Positions 1 to 12,364 of a stretch of DNA of 64,000 nt are shown in pieces. Each line of letters starts with the position of its first letter. Positions within the stretch are counted from its first letter, which is position 1. A program made the position numbers and the translations under genes. The stretch is from the NCBI GenBank assembly GCA_035772405.1, contig JAYKKM010000196.1:4034501-4098500 (forward strand), in the 5' to 3' direction. The notes beneath the pieces are model-generated. The model worked only from the letters and a program-made list of their open reading frames with translations, was not told the origin of the DNA and did no database searches. Origin of the DNA: Chrysogorgia sp. JL179-B06. Lineage: Eukaryota > Cnidaria > Anthozoa > Scleralcyonacea > Chrysogorgiidae.

Positions 1-73
1 TGGGATTTTAAAATGTGTTGTTAATGGGAGTGGGATTTGCAAAATTTAGTACCTTTGGAAATGGGATCTAGAC

Positions 74-587
74 CACTGATCTCTAAATAAAGACTGGAGC
101 GAGCAACTATTGTTCAGAAAATGAAGCCGGAAGTCCGCCATTAATAAGGGACCAACTGAGAATCCTATGAGGTTTTTTGATGGTTTATGTGCTCTTACCA
201 TCGACAAAATAAAATAATATTACTATAAAGAGGACCAGAAAACATTTTTCAAATTACTGGGTAAAACGATTCATCGCCTAGCTACCTACAGATTTACTGC
301 GACTTTGGTCCCTTAGCAATGGCCGCCGTTGGCTCTAATTATCCAGTGAGAGAAGCCTGGTATGAGACGTCAAATTAGGTTGAAGATTTTATACATTTAA
401 TGTTAACAAAGAAACTATATTGGCCAGATAATAAAACTTTTTTGCTAGCGTCACAGTTTGATTTGCTTCCAAACTTGGAGTTTCTAATGATCTCTCGTTA
501 ATTTACATTATGCAAATATGCAGGCTTCAAAATCAGCTCATCAGATACAATAGAAAGCTCAATCCAGACTTTATTTAGAGATCAGTG
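74..587. mobile_element. MITE with CACTGATC termini and 9-bp TSD
   Basis: The termini are inverted (CACTGATCTCTAAATAAAG at the left, its complement at the right end) and are flanked by the direct repeat GATCTAGAC (65-73 and 588-596), read as a target-site duplication. The 514-bp interior has no long ORF, so it is a non-autonomous DNA transposon. A 9-bp duplication fits Mutator-like elements better than hAT (8 bp), but I cannot name the family. Confidence 0.75.
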
Positions 588-596
588 GATCTAGAC

Positions 597-1189
597 CCCC
601 TTCATGACCCTCTAACAAGAAAAATCGTCGTAGCTCTTAGCCTGTCGCTAAAATGCAAGATGTTCAATCTGATCTGGTTAGTTCTAAGATCAAAGACAAA
701 ATTTAGAATCGCTCTATGCATATTCGCTACGGTATCGCAATATTTATATACGAAGCAAGTGTAAAGGGAAATATACTGTGAAATAGCGCAAATACCTCAA
801 GTTGAAGCTGAATAAATTTCATTTTCCAAACAAAATCCGCGACATATCCAACATGTTCAATCTGCCTTGACTTACCAGGCATTGTGTTTTTTGTTTTCAG
901 GGCCAATTTTCACCAAACATCCACAACCTATACTCAATTCGGTATCGCGATGTGATTTTAGTCAAATTTGCGTGGTAGTTCAGCATCTGAAATGTGACAC
1001 CGCGCGCAAAATCGACCACCAGACTGACAAGTATAAAAGTTATGGAAATTCGGTTCTTTTTCGACGAATTTGGCTCCATTCGAAGGAATGCTTTGTGACA
1101 CATATCATGCAACTTTTTTTTGACCATGTGACAACTTCATGAACTGAATTAGCGCAAAAATTCGAAGCGCTGTTTACTTTACGCTAATT
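597..1189. other. Intergenic, no recognised content
   Basis: About 590 bases with no convincing gene or repeat structure. The short ORFs at 867-1142 (+) and 897-1127 (-) overlap each other on opposite strands and resemble nothing I recognise. Confidence 0.4.
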
Positions 1190-2191
1190 AAACTCGACGA
1201 CCTACAACGACGTACGACGAGGCCTTTGCCCGTGCAGCTAAGAGCCCGATGGGAAAGATGGAGAGAGGACATTCATCTCCTCAGAGCAATGAAAATACCA
1301 AGATGTTTTAAGCCAAGAGATTTTGGTGATCTAAAGGAAGTGGAATTACATCATTTCTCCGACGCGAGAACCGAAGGATATGGGCAATGCTCGTACCTGA
1401 GTACTTGGTCGACGACAAGAATCAGATCCACAGTTCGCTGGTTATGGAATATAGGAAAGGCTCGCGTAACGCCACTGAAGCAAGTATCGATTCCAAGACT
1501 AGAACTAACCGCTGCTCTTGTCTCTGTTAAAGTCAGTGCGATATTTCAGAACGAACTTGACTACAGCAAAGTTAAAGAACTGTTCTGGACCGACAGCAAA
1601 GTTGTGTTAGGATATATTAACAACGTCATCGACGCACGCCGCTTCCATGTGTTAGATCACACGTCACCTGATCAATGGAATTACACCTCTCGTGGAAAAG
1701 CAAGGGAACTTATCAACGACTCAAGGTGGATCAACGGACCTGCGTTTCTACAGGGTACAGGAGCCGCACGAAGACTGGAACGATTTTGGTCAGCCAAGCG
1801 AAACCAGAAGATATTGAAGTAAGGAAATCCTCTGTGCTTACAACGTCGGTGACTGAAGAAGGTCCCGAGCATAGTGGAAAGATTGGAATACTTCTCTAGC
1901 TTGCATCGTGCAAAGAGAGCCTAATTTGCTGTTTGCCTTCGTTATCGTCGATTGCTTCTTGAGAGAGTTCGAAAGAAAGGGATGCCAGAACCAGAAGTTC
2001 AGCGTCAGCCCAACCAGGAGTACGAATCTGTTACAGTAGAAGAAATGGAGTTAGCGGAGCAATATATTGTGAAATCGGTTCAGAAACAAGTCTTTAGTAA
2101 GGAACTGAACTCGCTGAAACAGAATAAAGAAGACCAAGACGGTGAAGAAGACATTTTGTTGAAGAAGATACTTATACGATTTAACATGTAG
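1190..2191 (+). mobile_element. BEL/Pao LTR retrotransposon pol fragment (decayed)
   Basis: The reading frame 1226-1822 matches the RNase H part of Pao/BEL pol. Visible are the stretches ELHHFSDA, GKARVTPLK, IPRLELTAALVS, WTDSKVVLGYINN, RRFHV and TSPDQW, which occur in this order in the family. A piece is missing between RRFHV and TSPDQW compared with family members, and the frame stops at 1822. A second frame, 1952-2191, carries the linker just before the integrase (VEEMELAEQYIVKSVQ). Protease, reverse transcriptase, integrase and LTRs were not seen. This is a dead internal remnant. Confidence 0.85.
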
Positions 2192-2487
2192 GAATTCACG
2201 GTTTATTATTTACCCGGAACCATTGTTTAACTTGCCTTTTTTAAAGTTACGAGTTAAACCAACGTTTTTGTGGCTTGAAATCATGCGTTCATGACATTAT
2301 GTCACGATATTGGATAAGAGATAGATCTTACACCACGTTTCTGTTTACATCGTTTGTTTACATTGCATTATATAAATATTGAACAGGAAGTATTGCGGAT
2401 TGAGCTTTTCTGCCTAAAATGCGTATTATAAGAAGCTGGTCTGTTCCTAAATGTGGATAATATATCAAACTACCACTCGCGCCTTCA
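2192..2487. other. Intergenic, nothing recognised
   Basis: About 300 bases of A+T-rich sequence between the BEL/Pao remnant and the next MITE. No ORF or repeat of note. Confidence 0.4.
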
Positions 2488-2491
2488 CTAT

Positions 2492-2813
2492 CAGGGCCCG
2501 CGGAGACGGGGGGCTGGGGGGGCTATAGCCCCCCCCATTTTTTGGAAACCAAAATAAAGTAAAAGTAACACTAACTGGCGAAGATTTGCTTGATGTTATG
2601 AAGTGTGACCTTGTCACTGTACAAAACAACCACAGGCTCCGAAAACGAGCTCGAGATCCTCGAGATTATTATTCAAAAATCGTAGCTGCAGCAATGGAGT
2701 TTCTCTCAAAAGGCAGGAAATAGCATTAAAGAGCCATAGAAAATCCAAAATTTTCCAGGCGGTTGTATTTATGACTTAGCCCCCCCACTCTTTAATACGC
2801 TCCGCGGGCCCTG
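2492..2813. mobile_element. MITE with CAGGGCCCGCGGAG terminal inverted repeats
   Basis: The left end CAGGGCCCGCGGAG and right end CTCCGCGGGCCCTG are perfect inverted repeats around a 322-bp noncoding body. The next inner bases are C-rich or G-rich runs that also pair (GGGGGGCT / AGCCCCCCC). The flanks share CTAT (2488-2491 and 2814-2817), a possible 4-bp target duplication. Superfamily uncertain. Confidence 0.75.
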
Positions 2814-3060
2814 CTATACCTTTGACGAATACTCGCTTAATCTATTCCGTTGAAGTAATTTGTTGACATGTTTGAAATATCACATATATGCGCAGAACGG
2901 ACTGGACGAAGAGAAATATGATCAAGACATATTTTCAAACTATATGAATGTCATTGTTTGACATTTTATTCACACTTTTTTTCGTGCGAACGACACATAT
3001 TCACAAGACTCACAAGTTTATCTTGAACAACGGTTGTTGAAAACGTGGCATGGTAATATA

Positions 3061-3270
3061 CTCGTGGTAATATATAATATACTCGTGGTAATATATAATA
3101 TACTCGTGGTAATATATAATATACTCGTGGTAATATATAATATACTCGTGGTAATATATAATATACTCGTGGTAATATATAATATACTCGTGGTAATATA
3201 TAATATACTCATGGTAATATATAATATACTCGTGGTAATATATACTATACTCATGGTAATATATAATATA
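3061..3270. repeat. 21-bp minisatellite, about 10 copies
   Basis: Head-to-tail copies of CTCGTGGTAATATATAATAT plus one A (21 bp) run from 3061, with CTCATGG variants near 3208 and 3250. Because 21 is a multiple of three, both strands read as repetitive open frames (3034-3282 plus, 3018-3254 minus). These are artefacts, not proteins. Confidence 0.95.
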
Positions 3271-3692
3271 CTCGCTTATTAATACTTAAGCTGTATTAAT
3301 TTAGAAATTGATACGTTCCCAACTTGTCAACTACTTTTAATTATATATTGAAATGGTACTGAACACAGTACTAAATTAATAAAGTTAGTTTAATGTACTG
3401 TATTGATAAGTTATATTCACAATTAGTTTGAGGAATTATTGAAATTCAATGGAATCATTAGAGAAAAAAGTGGGGGGAACGTGCCTGCTAGTAGCCTTCT
3501 GTTCATTGCACGCAATGTTTTGACGGCTAGTTCTGCACGGGGAAAGAGGTTCGTATATCTGTCTGATCTCATTCGGTCGTTCGTTCACTCGCTCTCTCTA
3601 CTTATTTACCTTGTTCTCTAGTTATTTACCTTGTCGTCGCTTGACGCTAAATCGAACTGCGAAAGAAGATGCCTTAATAGCTTCGTTGATAG

Positions 3693-3740
3693 TAGCCTGC
3701 GTGCAGATCGTAAGAATTGTATTTATCATTACGCAGGCTA
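3693..3740. mobile_element. 48-bp mini-element with TAGCCTGCGT TIRs and 9-bp TSD
   Basis: TAGCCTGCGT and ACGCAGGCTA are perfect 10-bp inverted ends only 48 bp apart. The sequence CGTTGATAG flanks both sides (3684-3692, 3741-3749). This is a complete, extremely short non-autonomous transposon footprint. Confidence 0.75.
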
Positions 3741-3761
3741 CGTTGATAGCTACTAGTTCTT

Positions 3762-3873
3762 GAATTTATTCAATGGCCACTGAACAATGGCTTAAAATCG
3801 AGATTGCATATGAAAGATATATTAGTATGAGCTAATTATAACCAATCTCGACTTGAAGCCATTGTTTCATGGC
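3762..3873. repeat. Fold-back repeat
   Basis: The arm around CTGAACAATGGCTTAAAATC and GAGATTG pairs with the later arm CAATCTCGACTTGAAGCCAT / TGTTTCA with few mismatches. Likely an old MITE. Confidence 0.5.
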
Positions 3874-4980
3874 AGTGAAAGAAATTCAGAAAGTGTCTAT
3901 CGAAGCAACTTCAGCGACCGTCTTTTATAACCTGCAGCGCTACATTCCAATCATACATATTTTAATATGAACAACGCGCAGAAAATGATCTCCACTGACT
4001 GAAGTTTTATGCAGCCAACAAACCGCATAACGAGATCATTATGGATGTAACTACAATACATTGAATAACGTAACGTTCGGTAGTACCTGATATGAACTGG
4101 ATTTCCGTATGTGGCGTCCTAGAGCCACACACCAACGTAAATATATGTGGTCAATCGAGACTCAGAGCAAAAAACTCGAGGGTCGACAAAGCCCGCACTA
4201 CACAAAAAGTTCAATACAAAAATATAAATCAACAAGAGAACTTTTTTAATCAAAAATTATTAGAATATATGTTTCGGGCTACAGACCCTTCTTCAGTTAC
4301 AAGTTTCAAGGTTGATGACTTGGACTATATTTATACGATTACAGTATAAATTTGCATCGGATATATCCAAAACAATTAAGTTTACTTGTATTCAATTGGA
4401 ATTCGAAATTTGAATCCATTTTTTGGCAAAGATCTCGATATGACAAAACAGACAAAAGAACTCAAGCTTAAATAGGTTTAAACCATACCTCGACTAAATC
4501 TGTTTGTCGGAGTATTACCAATATATTCGTCCTTTGTACTTACCCGTTTGGTCATGGTTGGGTAACTAAAGGTAACAGGCGGTCCGATTTGCTCTTGTTT
4601 GATTGGTTCCGTGTAGCCTGAGAATACAGCCGTTCTTCATTTGGAATAGGATCAGATTGATTGGTCCTATTGATCCTGATCCGCTTACCAAACTGAGAGA
4701 TCACCCGTTTGAGATCTCAAGCACTATGCGCTGCGTCGTCTGCACTTATTGCGTGACAATAACTTCGTATGTTATCGGATTACAATTGCGTTGCATTCGA
4801 GTGTCACACTCTCGTGCTTCATCAATATCCTGAGTAAACATTTCGGAGCCGAGAGTTAAGTTTCAGCCACTCCCACTTCACGCCACTTTCGTCGATAACC
4901 ACACCCAATTTGTTAATCTCCCGACACGCTTTTTGGAGTATTATAAGAGACTGAGTTAATTTTGATTTAACTCATCTTCC
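3874..4980. other. Intergenic, no gene recognised
   Basis: About 1.1 kb. Short ORFs at 4092-4349 and 4603-4833 show no family motif or codon signature, and the second needs a non-ATG start. No terminal repeats were seen. Confidence 0.4.
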
Positions 4981-4990
4981 TTAAAATATA

Positions 4991-4993
<3 letters not shown>

Positions 4994-5028
<35 letters not shown>
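4994..5028. repeat. (CTTT)n tract, 3' tail of the truncated LINE copy
   Basis: Seven to eight CTTT units plus a CT-rich lead. Read on the minus strand this is (AAAG)n directly after the 3' end of the LINE copy at 5029-6266, the same junction as in the longer copy at 6291. Confidence 0.9.
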
Positions 5029-6266
5029 TGTATTAAATTGTTTTGGTTTAACAAATTGTTACAAAAAATAATCTCAGGGCTCAAAATGAGTGACCTAGAG
5101 ATTTTTAACAACCTAAATAAAATGTATTTACAAAAAATATTCAAACTATAAATAACCTAATATATTAAAATATTTAAAGTCTAGATGCCTTAAATATGTT
5201 TTTTATGCGAATTGAACCAAAAATGACCGCTTTTTGCATTCTCTTTAATACCGCCTTCACTTCTTTCTCATGTCCTAACAGAGTGACGAGCGAAGCCTTT
5301 AGCGATTTCGTATATCCTCCCATTACATCTAGAAGAACATTGATTTGGTACACATGGAAATCTTCATATCTTCTCTCGAGTTCGGCTCTAACTTCTCGAT
5401 ATTTCTCTGTCTTTTCTTCCTCTTTCTTTTGCATGTTTGTAATCCACGGGCAACTGCATTCAATAACTACCACAGTCTTTGTTTTTTTATTAATTAATAC
5501 CATATCTGGTCTGTTACCCTGTTCAATTGATGTTATGAGTTGACTTCCGGACGAGAGTATTGGGATGTCCCATAGAATCTCTACATCATTATTCTTTGCC
5601 ACAGGCTTGGGTTCAATTTCACTATTTGGTAGTGGAATTGTTTTAATAATACCGAATTTTTGCAACAATGCAAAATACAGGCATTTTAAAACATTATTAT
5701 GTCGATATAAATATTCCGTCTGCGAAAGCCGTTCACATCCTGAAAGTAGATGCGAAACAGTTTCTTGCTTTGCATGACAGAGCCGACACAGATTGCTGAT
5801 AGTATCTTGCCCAAGCTTGACGCTGTAATAAACACGAGTAGGGACCAATTGCTGAACGATTTCTTCCATATCAGCAACGACATCCGTTGGGCATCCTTTC
5901 CACCCATTTAACCATGGGAATCCCACACTGCCATACCACATTTCCCACTGCTGTTTGGTGTAGCGACCTAACCATGGCTGATTGGTAATATCTTTTCTTA
6001 ATGTGGTATTTCTCACTTGTCGTAGCAGAGGCTTGATTTTTCTCTCGTCTGTAATAACTTTTTCGCCACCAGCCTCGGTGGAAAATCTGATGTTCCATTC
6101 AGGATTATTGTTTACACACATTTCAATTCCTAGTTCTTCGGCATATTTCTCGGCATCTTTCATGATGGATCTTCTTCCTCTATATCTTCTTGCTCGGTCA
6201 GCCAAAGCGGCTGTTTTGACTGCTGGGTCGTTCGAAGCGTATAGATGTATCGCGCTTTTAATTCTT
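5029..6266 (-). mobile_element. 5'-truncated copy of the RLE-type LINE
   Basis: This segment repeats 6291-7528 at a constant offset of 1,262 bp, with only about five substitutions that I could find (for example near 5151, 5633, 6108 and 6184). It holds the last ~340 codons of the LINE ORF plus the 3' UTR. The minus-strand frame 6205-5174 encodes the zinc knuckle (CRLC..H..C) and the endonuclease motif RPDMV...IECSC, both unbroken. Homology stops abruptly at 6266, the usual 5' truncation of target-primed reverse transcription. The near identity means a very recent insertion or duplication. Confidence 0.9.
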
Positions 6267-6290
6267 TAATTCATTCTTTCTTTCTTTCTT
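6267..6290. repeat. Short (CTTT)n junction between the two LINE copies
   Basis: About three CTTT units lie between the 5' truncation point of the short copy and the 3' end of the long copy. On the minus strand this is the (AAAG)n tail of the long copy. Confidence 0.85.
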
Positions 6291-6435
6291 TGTATTAAAT
6301 TGTTTTGGTTTAACAAATTGTTACAAAAAATAATCTCAGGGCTCAAAATGAGTGACCTAGAGATTTTTAACAACCTAAATAAAATGTATTTACAAAAAAT
6401 ATTCAAACTATCAATAACCTAATATATTAAAATAT

Positions 6436-9400
6436 TTAAAGTCTAGATGCCTTAAATATGTTTTTTATGCGAATTGAACCAAAAATGACCGCTTTTTGCA
6501 TTCTCTTTAATACCGCCTTCACTTCTTTCTCATGTCCTAACAGAGTGACGAGCGAAGCCTTTAGCGATTTCGTATATCCTCCCATTACATCTAGAAGAAC
6601 ATTGATTTGGTACACATGGAAATCTTCATATCTTCTCTCGAGTTCGGCTCTAACTTCTCGATATTTCTCTGTCTTTTCTTCCTCTTTCTTTTGCATGTTT
6701 GTAATCCACGGGCAACTGCATTCAATAACTACCACAGTCTTTGTTTTTTTATTAATTAATACCATATCTGGTCTGTTACCCTGTTCAATTGATGTTATGA
6801 GTTGACTTCCGGACGAGAGTATTGGGATGTCCCATAGAATCTCTACATCATTATTCTTTGCCACAGGCTTGGGTTCAATTTCACTATTTGGTGGTGGAAT
6901 TGTTTTAATAATACCGAATTTTTGCAACAATGCAAAATACAGGCATTTTAAAACATTATTATGTCGATATAAATATTCCGTCTGCGAAAGCCGTTCACAT
7001 CCTGAAAGTAGATGCGAAACAGTTTCTTGCTTTGCATGACAGAGCCGACACAGATTGCTGATAGTATCTTGCCCAAGCTTGACGCTGTAATAAACACGAG
7101 TAGGGACCAATTGCTGAACGATTTCTTCCATATCAGCAACGACATCCGTTGGGCATCCTTTCCACCCATTTAACCATGGGAATCCCACACTGCCATACCA
7201 CATTTCCCACTGCTGTTTGGTGTAGCGACCTAACCATGGCTGATTGGTAATATCTTTTCTTAATGTGGTATTTCTCACTTGTCGTAGCAGAGGCTTGATT
7301 TTTCTCTCGTCTGTAATAACTTTTTCGCCACCAGCCTCGGTGGAAAATCTGATGTTCCATTCAGGATTGTTGTTTACACACATTTCAATTCCTAGTTCTT
7401 CGGCATATTTCTCGGCATCTTTCATGATGGATCTTCTTCCTCTATCTCTTCTTGCTCGGTCAGCCAAAGCGGCTGTTTTGACTGCTGGGTCGTTCGAAGC
7501 GTATAGATGTATCGCGCTTTTAATTCTTAGTTCTTTATATTCCTGTTCCACGCTCTTCAGGCCTCTACCTCCTTCCGATCGCGACAGGTATAGAAGAGGT
7601 ACAGAAGCACACGGATGTCTTCCTCCATTGTCCGTAAGAATCTTGCGAACTTCTCGGTCTAGTTCCTGTAACTGGTGGATTGTCCATTCCGTGGTGGTCA
7701 TGAAATAGGAAATAGCGGACATTGCAAATGTGTTGGTGGCCATCACTTTGAATAGATCGGATAGTGGTGATGCCCATATGAGCCAAACTCGTTGTATGAA
7801 TTCTTTGCTAGCTTTCTCGTAGATAGTACTTTTGTCTTGACCCAGATGTTCGTGTATGCCAAGAAATTTGTAAGGTTTATTCGCAGTTACTGATTCAATC
7901 AACGTTGAATCATTTAACTTGAGTTGAGACTGTTCGTCCAGATTTCCTCTTTTAACATTCATCACCACGCATTTCTTGTCATTCCATTGCATGTTCAGGT
8001 CTTTCATACAGTCTTGGATACACTGCAATGCTGGATATAGCTTCTTATCATTTGCAGAAAAGATTTTCAGGTCGTCGATAAACATTAACTGCGTAATTTT
8101 CTGTGCAATGGGTTTGCTGATACAATATCCTTCCATTGTCCGTATTTTCCAGGCTAGAGGATTTAAGTAGATGGTAAATAGCTTTGGACATAAAGAGTCA
8201 CCTTGTAACAGAGCTTTCTTCAGGATTATCGGGCTTGACTCTTTTCTTCCATTAACTGTGGTTACCTTCAAACTTGTGGAACATCCTGATATCATTTTCA
8301 TTATCGCGTGGTTAACTTTGGCTGGAAACTTATGCATTGTGAGAATTTTTCTCATGACAGAATAATCCACACTATCATAAGCTTTACGGACATCGATCCA
8401 TGCACACGCCATATTCCTTCGTCGATCTTTGACATCTTCCATGACAGCTTTGTCGATTAACAAATTATCTAAGCATCCCGATATGCCTTCTCTCGCTCCT
8501 CTTTGATCTGATTGCAACAATCCGGTTTCCCCCAGATGACTGTCCACATGCGGCATCAGGAGTGAAGTCATCAATTTATAGGTTGTGTTCAAGCAAGTGA
8601 TAGGTCTATGATTTGCTGTGCTCCACTCGCCCTCCTTTGGTATTAGAGAAGTACCCCCTCTGTTAATCCATCCTGGTAGCCTGTCATCGTTGTTCAATAG
8701 TTCCTCTGTTAATCCGGCAAGCGGTTGGTGCATTACCGTTAGCTTTTTCAACCAATAGTTGCATATTCCGTCCGGACCTGGCGCAGACCAATTCTTCTTT
8801 TTCCTTACAGCCTTCTTAATTTGGTCTTTGCAAACACATATCGGGTCATCATTCGTTTGTCTTGGAATTTCACAGCAGGCATCCATCGCACTTTCGATTT
8901 CTTTGAGCCAGAGTGCATCAACATTTCCGTTTCCTTCCATCTCCCAGATTGGTCTCCAAAACGTTTCAGCTTGTTCAAGGGACTCAAAACAACAATTCCC
9001 GTCGGTCTCTCCACTGTCGCACGTGTCTAGATTGTCTTTTACTTTTGGCCTTGGGTTCTCTGGGTCTTTGGAGATACACTCACGCATGGTATTATGAATT
9101 CTTGTGGGTTGATTTATATATGTGTTGTTCCATCTTTTCCGTGTTTCCTGTTTAATCTTTCGTCTTCGTTTTCTTGCCAATCTCTTCAGCAAAACTTTTT
9201 GTCTTTCAATGAACGCATATAAACTTGAGCAGCTGATTTTAACATTCTTCTCTTCCTTTAGAAATTTTTGATTTTTCTTCCCCTTTCTCGTGAGTTTTCC
9301 ATTGTTTTGTAATCGACATATCTCCGCAGTCGCAATTGAAATTTCTCTTCTCGCTTGTGATATTTCACTTTCAACTTTTATTTTCCAGTTAGGTGTTCTT

Positions 9401-10263
9401 AAGCGCTGTCTCCCATCTTTGTCTTTTTCCTTAGCCTTTCGTATCGTTAGAAGCCAAGCTACTGCTGTAGAGTATATTACGCAATTGTAGTGCCATAGCC
9501 GTAATTCCAGATCAGTATCTGTATTTTCTTGTATGTTGTCCCATAATTCTTGTGCCACAATGTTCATTATCTTAAGCTCTAAAGCATTAGGAGGTACGTT
9601 AGTTCTTGTATACCATTTGCGGGCATCAAACTCACCAAACACTTCCGTTATTGTTGACATAATAGACGTAGCTTTTCCCTTTATTTCGTCACGCATCTGC
9701 TTTTCGTGTTCACTAAGAGGCATTGTAATTCTTCTTGTGACCCTAGGGAATTCTTCTTCCACATTAACAATTCCTTCCAACTGATTACATATGCTATTTC
9801 CTTGAGCTTCGGTCAAATTAGCATTTCTTTCTTGTTGAGGAATATTACAATGTCGTTGGCCATCACGATTTCGTTGGCTTTCTATTTCTTCCCGAACTTG
9901 TTTCGCAGTCACCATTATTTCCGTCTTCAATTGGTTCGCCCTGACTCTTAAGTTGTCCTTAGATATCTTTAAGTCTTCATATCCTTTATCATTCCAGAGC
10001 TCTTGAAGGATGTCTAGGTAGTTTTTCTTCTTGCCGTCTGTCGTTAGAGGCGGATTATTGCTGTTTCTAAGTTGGATAGCTTTAGATCGGCACTCTTGAA
10101 GGTCTTTCAACATCGTCGCTGTCCATCGAACCATCTTGCAAACAAACGGAGCACGAGGTTTAAATTCAATTCGGTTTTTACAAATACAGCACCTTGTCGA
10201 AGATGTGTAAACAATAGTCGAAAATACAAACGATAATATAAATGAAAATAGTCTAAATAACAT
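6436..10263 (-). CDS. LINE polyprotein: reverse transcriptase plus restriction-like endonuclease
   Basis: The ORF has 1,275 codons and no stop or frameshift. Residues 1-480 are basic and charged, with a CxxC near 26-29. A likely alternative start is Met44, which begins MVRWTATML. Reverse transcriptase spans about 490-810: APGPDG at 494-499, AWIDVRKAYDSV at 621-632 (first catalytic Asp), LLQGDSLCPKLF at 685-696, FIDD at 728-731 (catalytic Asp pair) and LGI at 801-803. A CCHC knuckle follows at Cys1072, Cys1075, His1084 and Cys1089. The PD-(D/E)XK-like endonuclease comes next, with RPDMV at 1164-1168 and IECSC near 1180. The protein should nick its target DNA and reverse transcribe its own RNA there. 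Family identification is by motif order; the exact clade is not settled. Confidence 0.88.
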   Translation of the reverse strand: MLFRLFSFILSFVFSTIVYTSSTRCCICKNRIEFKPRAPFVCKMVRWTATMLKDLQECRSKAIQLRNSNNPPLTTDGKKKNYLDILQELWNDKGYEDLKISKDNLRVRANQLKTEIMVTAKQVREEIESQRNRDGQRHCNIPQQERNANLTEAQGNSICNQLEGIVNVEEEFPRVTRRITMPLSEHEKQMRDEIKGKATSIMSTITEVFGEFDARKWYTRTNVPPNALELKIMNIVAQELWDNIQENTDTDLELRLWHYNCVIYSTAVAWLLTIRKAKEKDKDGRQRLRTPNWKIKVESEISQARREISIATAEICRLQNNGKLTRKGKKNQKFLKEEKNVKISCSSLYAFIERQKVLLKRLARKRRRKIKQETRKRWNNTYINQPTRIHNTMRECISKDPENPRPKVKDNLDTCDSGETDGNCCFESLEQAETFWRPIWEMEGNGNVDALWLKEIESAMDACCEIPRQTNDDPICVCKDQIKKAVRKKKNWSAPGPDGICNYWLKKLTVMHQPLAGLTEELLNNDDRLPGWINRGGTSLIPKEGEWSTANHRPITCLNTTYKLMTSLLMPHVDSHLGETGLLQSDQRGAREGISGCLDNLLIDKAVMEDVKDRRRNMACAWIDVRKAYDSVDYSVMRKILTMHKFPAKVNHAIMKMISGCSTSLKVTTVNGRKESSPIILKKALLQGDSLCPKLFTIYLNPLAWKIRTMEGYCISKPIAQKITQLMFIDDLKIFSANDKKLYPALQCIQDCMKDLNMQWNDKKCVVMNVKRGNLDEQSQLKLNDSTLIESVTANKPYKFLGIHEHLGQDKSTIYEKASKEFIQRVWLIWASPLSDLFKVMATNTFAMSAISYFMTTTEWTIHQLQELDREVRKILTDNGGRHPCASVPLLYLSRSEGGRGLKSVEQEYKELRIKSAIHLYASNDPAVKTAALADRARRDRGRRSIMKDAEKYAEELGIEMCVNNNPEWNIRFSTEAGGEKVITDERKIKPLLRQVRNTTLRKDITNQPWLGRYTKQQWEMWYGSVGFPWLNGWKGCPTDVVADMEEIVQQLVPTRVYYSVKLGQDTISNLCRLCHAKQETVSHLLSGCERLSQTEYLYRHNNVLKCLYFALLQKFGIIKTIPPPNSEIEPKPVAKNNDVEILWDIPILSSGSQLITSIEQGNRPDMVLINKKTKTVVVIECSCPWITNMQKKEEEKTEKYREVRAELERRYEDFHVYQINVLLDVMGGYTKSLKASLVTLLGHEKEVKAVLKRMQKAVIFGSIRIKNIFKASRL

Positions 10264-11857
<1,594 letters not shown>

Positions 11858-11873
11858 ACTTCCCTGCAATCCC

Positions 11874-11900
11874 AGAGTTGCCTGCGGAGGAGGCAACTCT
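11874..11900. repeat. Perfect 10-bp-stem hairpin
   Basis: AGAGTTGCCT and AGGCAACTCT pair perfectly around a 7-nt loop, just beyond the microsatellite. It may be a transposon relic; its role is unknown. Confidence 0.6.
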
Positions 11901-12249
11901 GAATTCTAATTTAAGGATAATGGAACGAATTGTAATTTAAGGATAATGGTTAATTGACTAGACTGTGCCCAGTCTCCGACAAGTATACCCGGTTCCAAGG
12001 GGGCAACCCCCCGTAAAAACTTTGTTTCACTAATTCACTCTCTGACTGAGTGACCTAACCGGCCTTCGCTTGAAAGTGTTTACAAACCCGAGTGGAGTTT
12101 TCGATTTGTATTTCAACGCTGCCTACATAGCACAACTTACTGTCAACACTTTTAGTTTTACATGAAAAATATCACGCTGAGATCTCGTTGCTAACCGCAA
12201 CGCCTGGATTGCAGGCTATATTAAAGGAACGACTCACGAATGAACCAAG
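11901..12249 (+). promoter_or_regulatory. Probable EXD1 promoter and 5' UTR
   Basis: About 350 bp between the hairpin and the EXD1 ATG. It contains a direct repeat around TAATTTAAGGATAATGG (near 11908 and 11934). A stretch similar to repeats elsewhere in the window (ATTTCTACACTGCCTACAYA-like, near 12106-12130) suggests part of it is transposon-derived. A TATA-like ATATTAAA near 12217 is too close to the ATG to rely on. No transcription start can be assigned. Confidence 0.4.
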
Positions 12250-12364
12250 ATGGTCGATAAAGTTTTGGGAGCTAAAGTTCGCATTGAAGTAAACGAAGAA
12301 GGAAGCTACGAAGGTTATGTTCACAATATCGATCAAGAAACCAATAAGCTTACGCTTGTTAAAG
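12250..12364 (+). CDS. EXD1: EXD1 exon 1 (residues 1-38)
   Basis: Starts at the ATG and ends AAA-G before GTTTGT. It encodes VLGAKVRIEV...SYEGYVHNIDQETNKLTL, alternating hydrophobic residues typical of the first strands of an Lsm-like fold. The donor GTTTGT is weak but keeps the frame into exon 2. Confidence 0.8.

Noticed and set aside
3018..3282. Repetitive ORFs (YNILVV / ITTSIL)
   Set aside because: Artefact of the 21-bp minisatellite; present on both strands.
5196..9951. Plus-strand ORFs opposite the LINE
   Set aside because: Shadows of the minus-strand LINE reading frame, duplicated in both copies.
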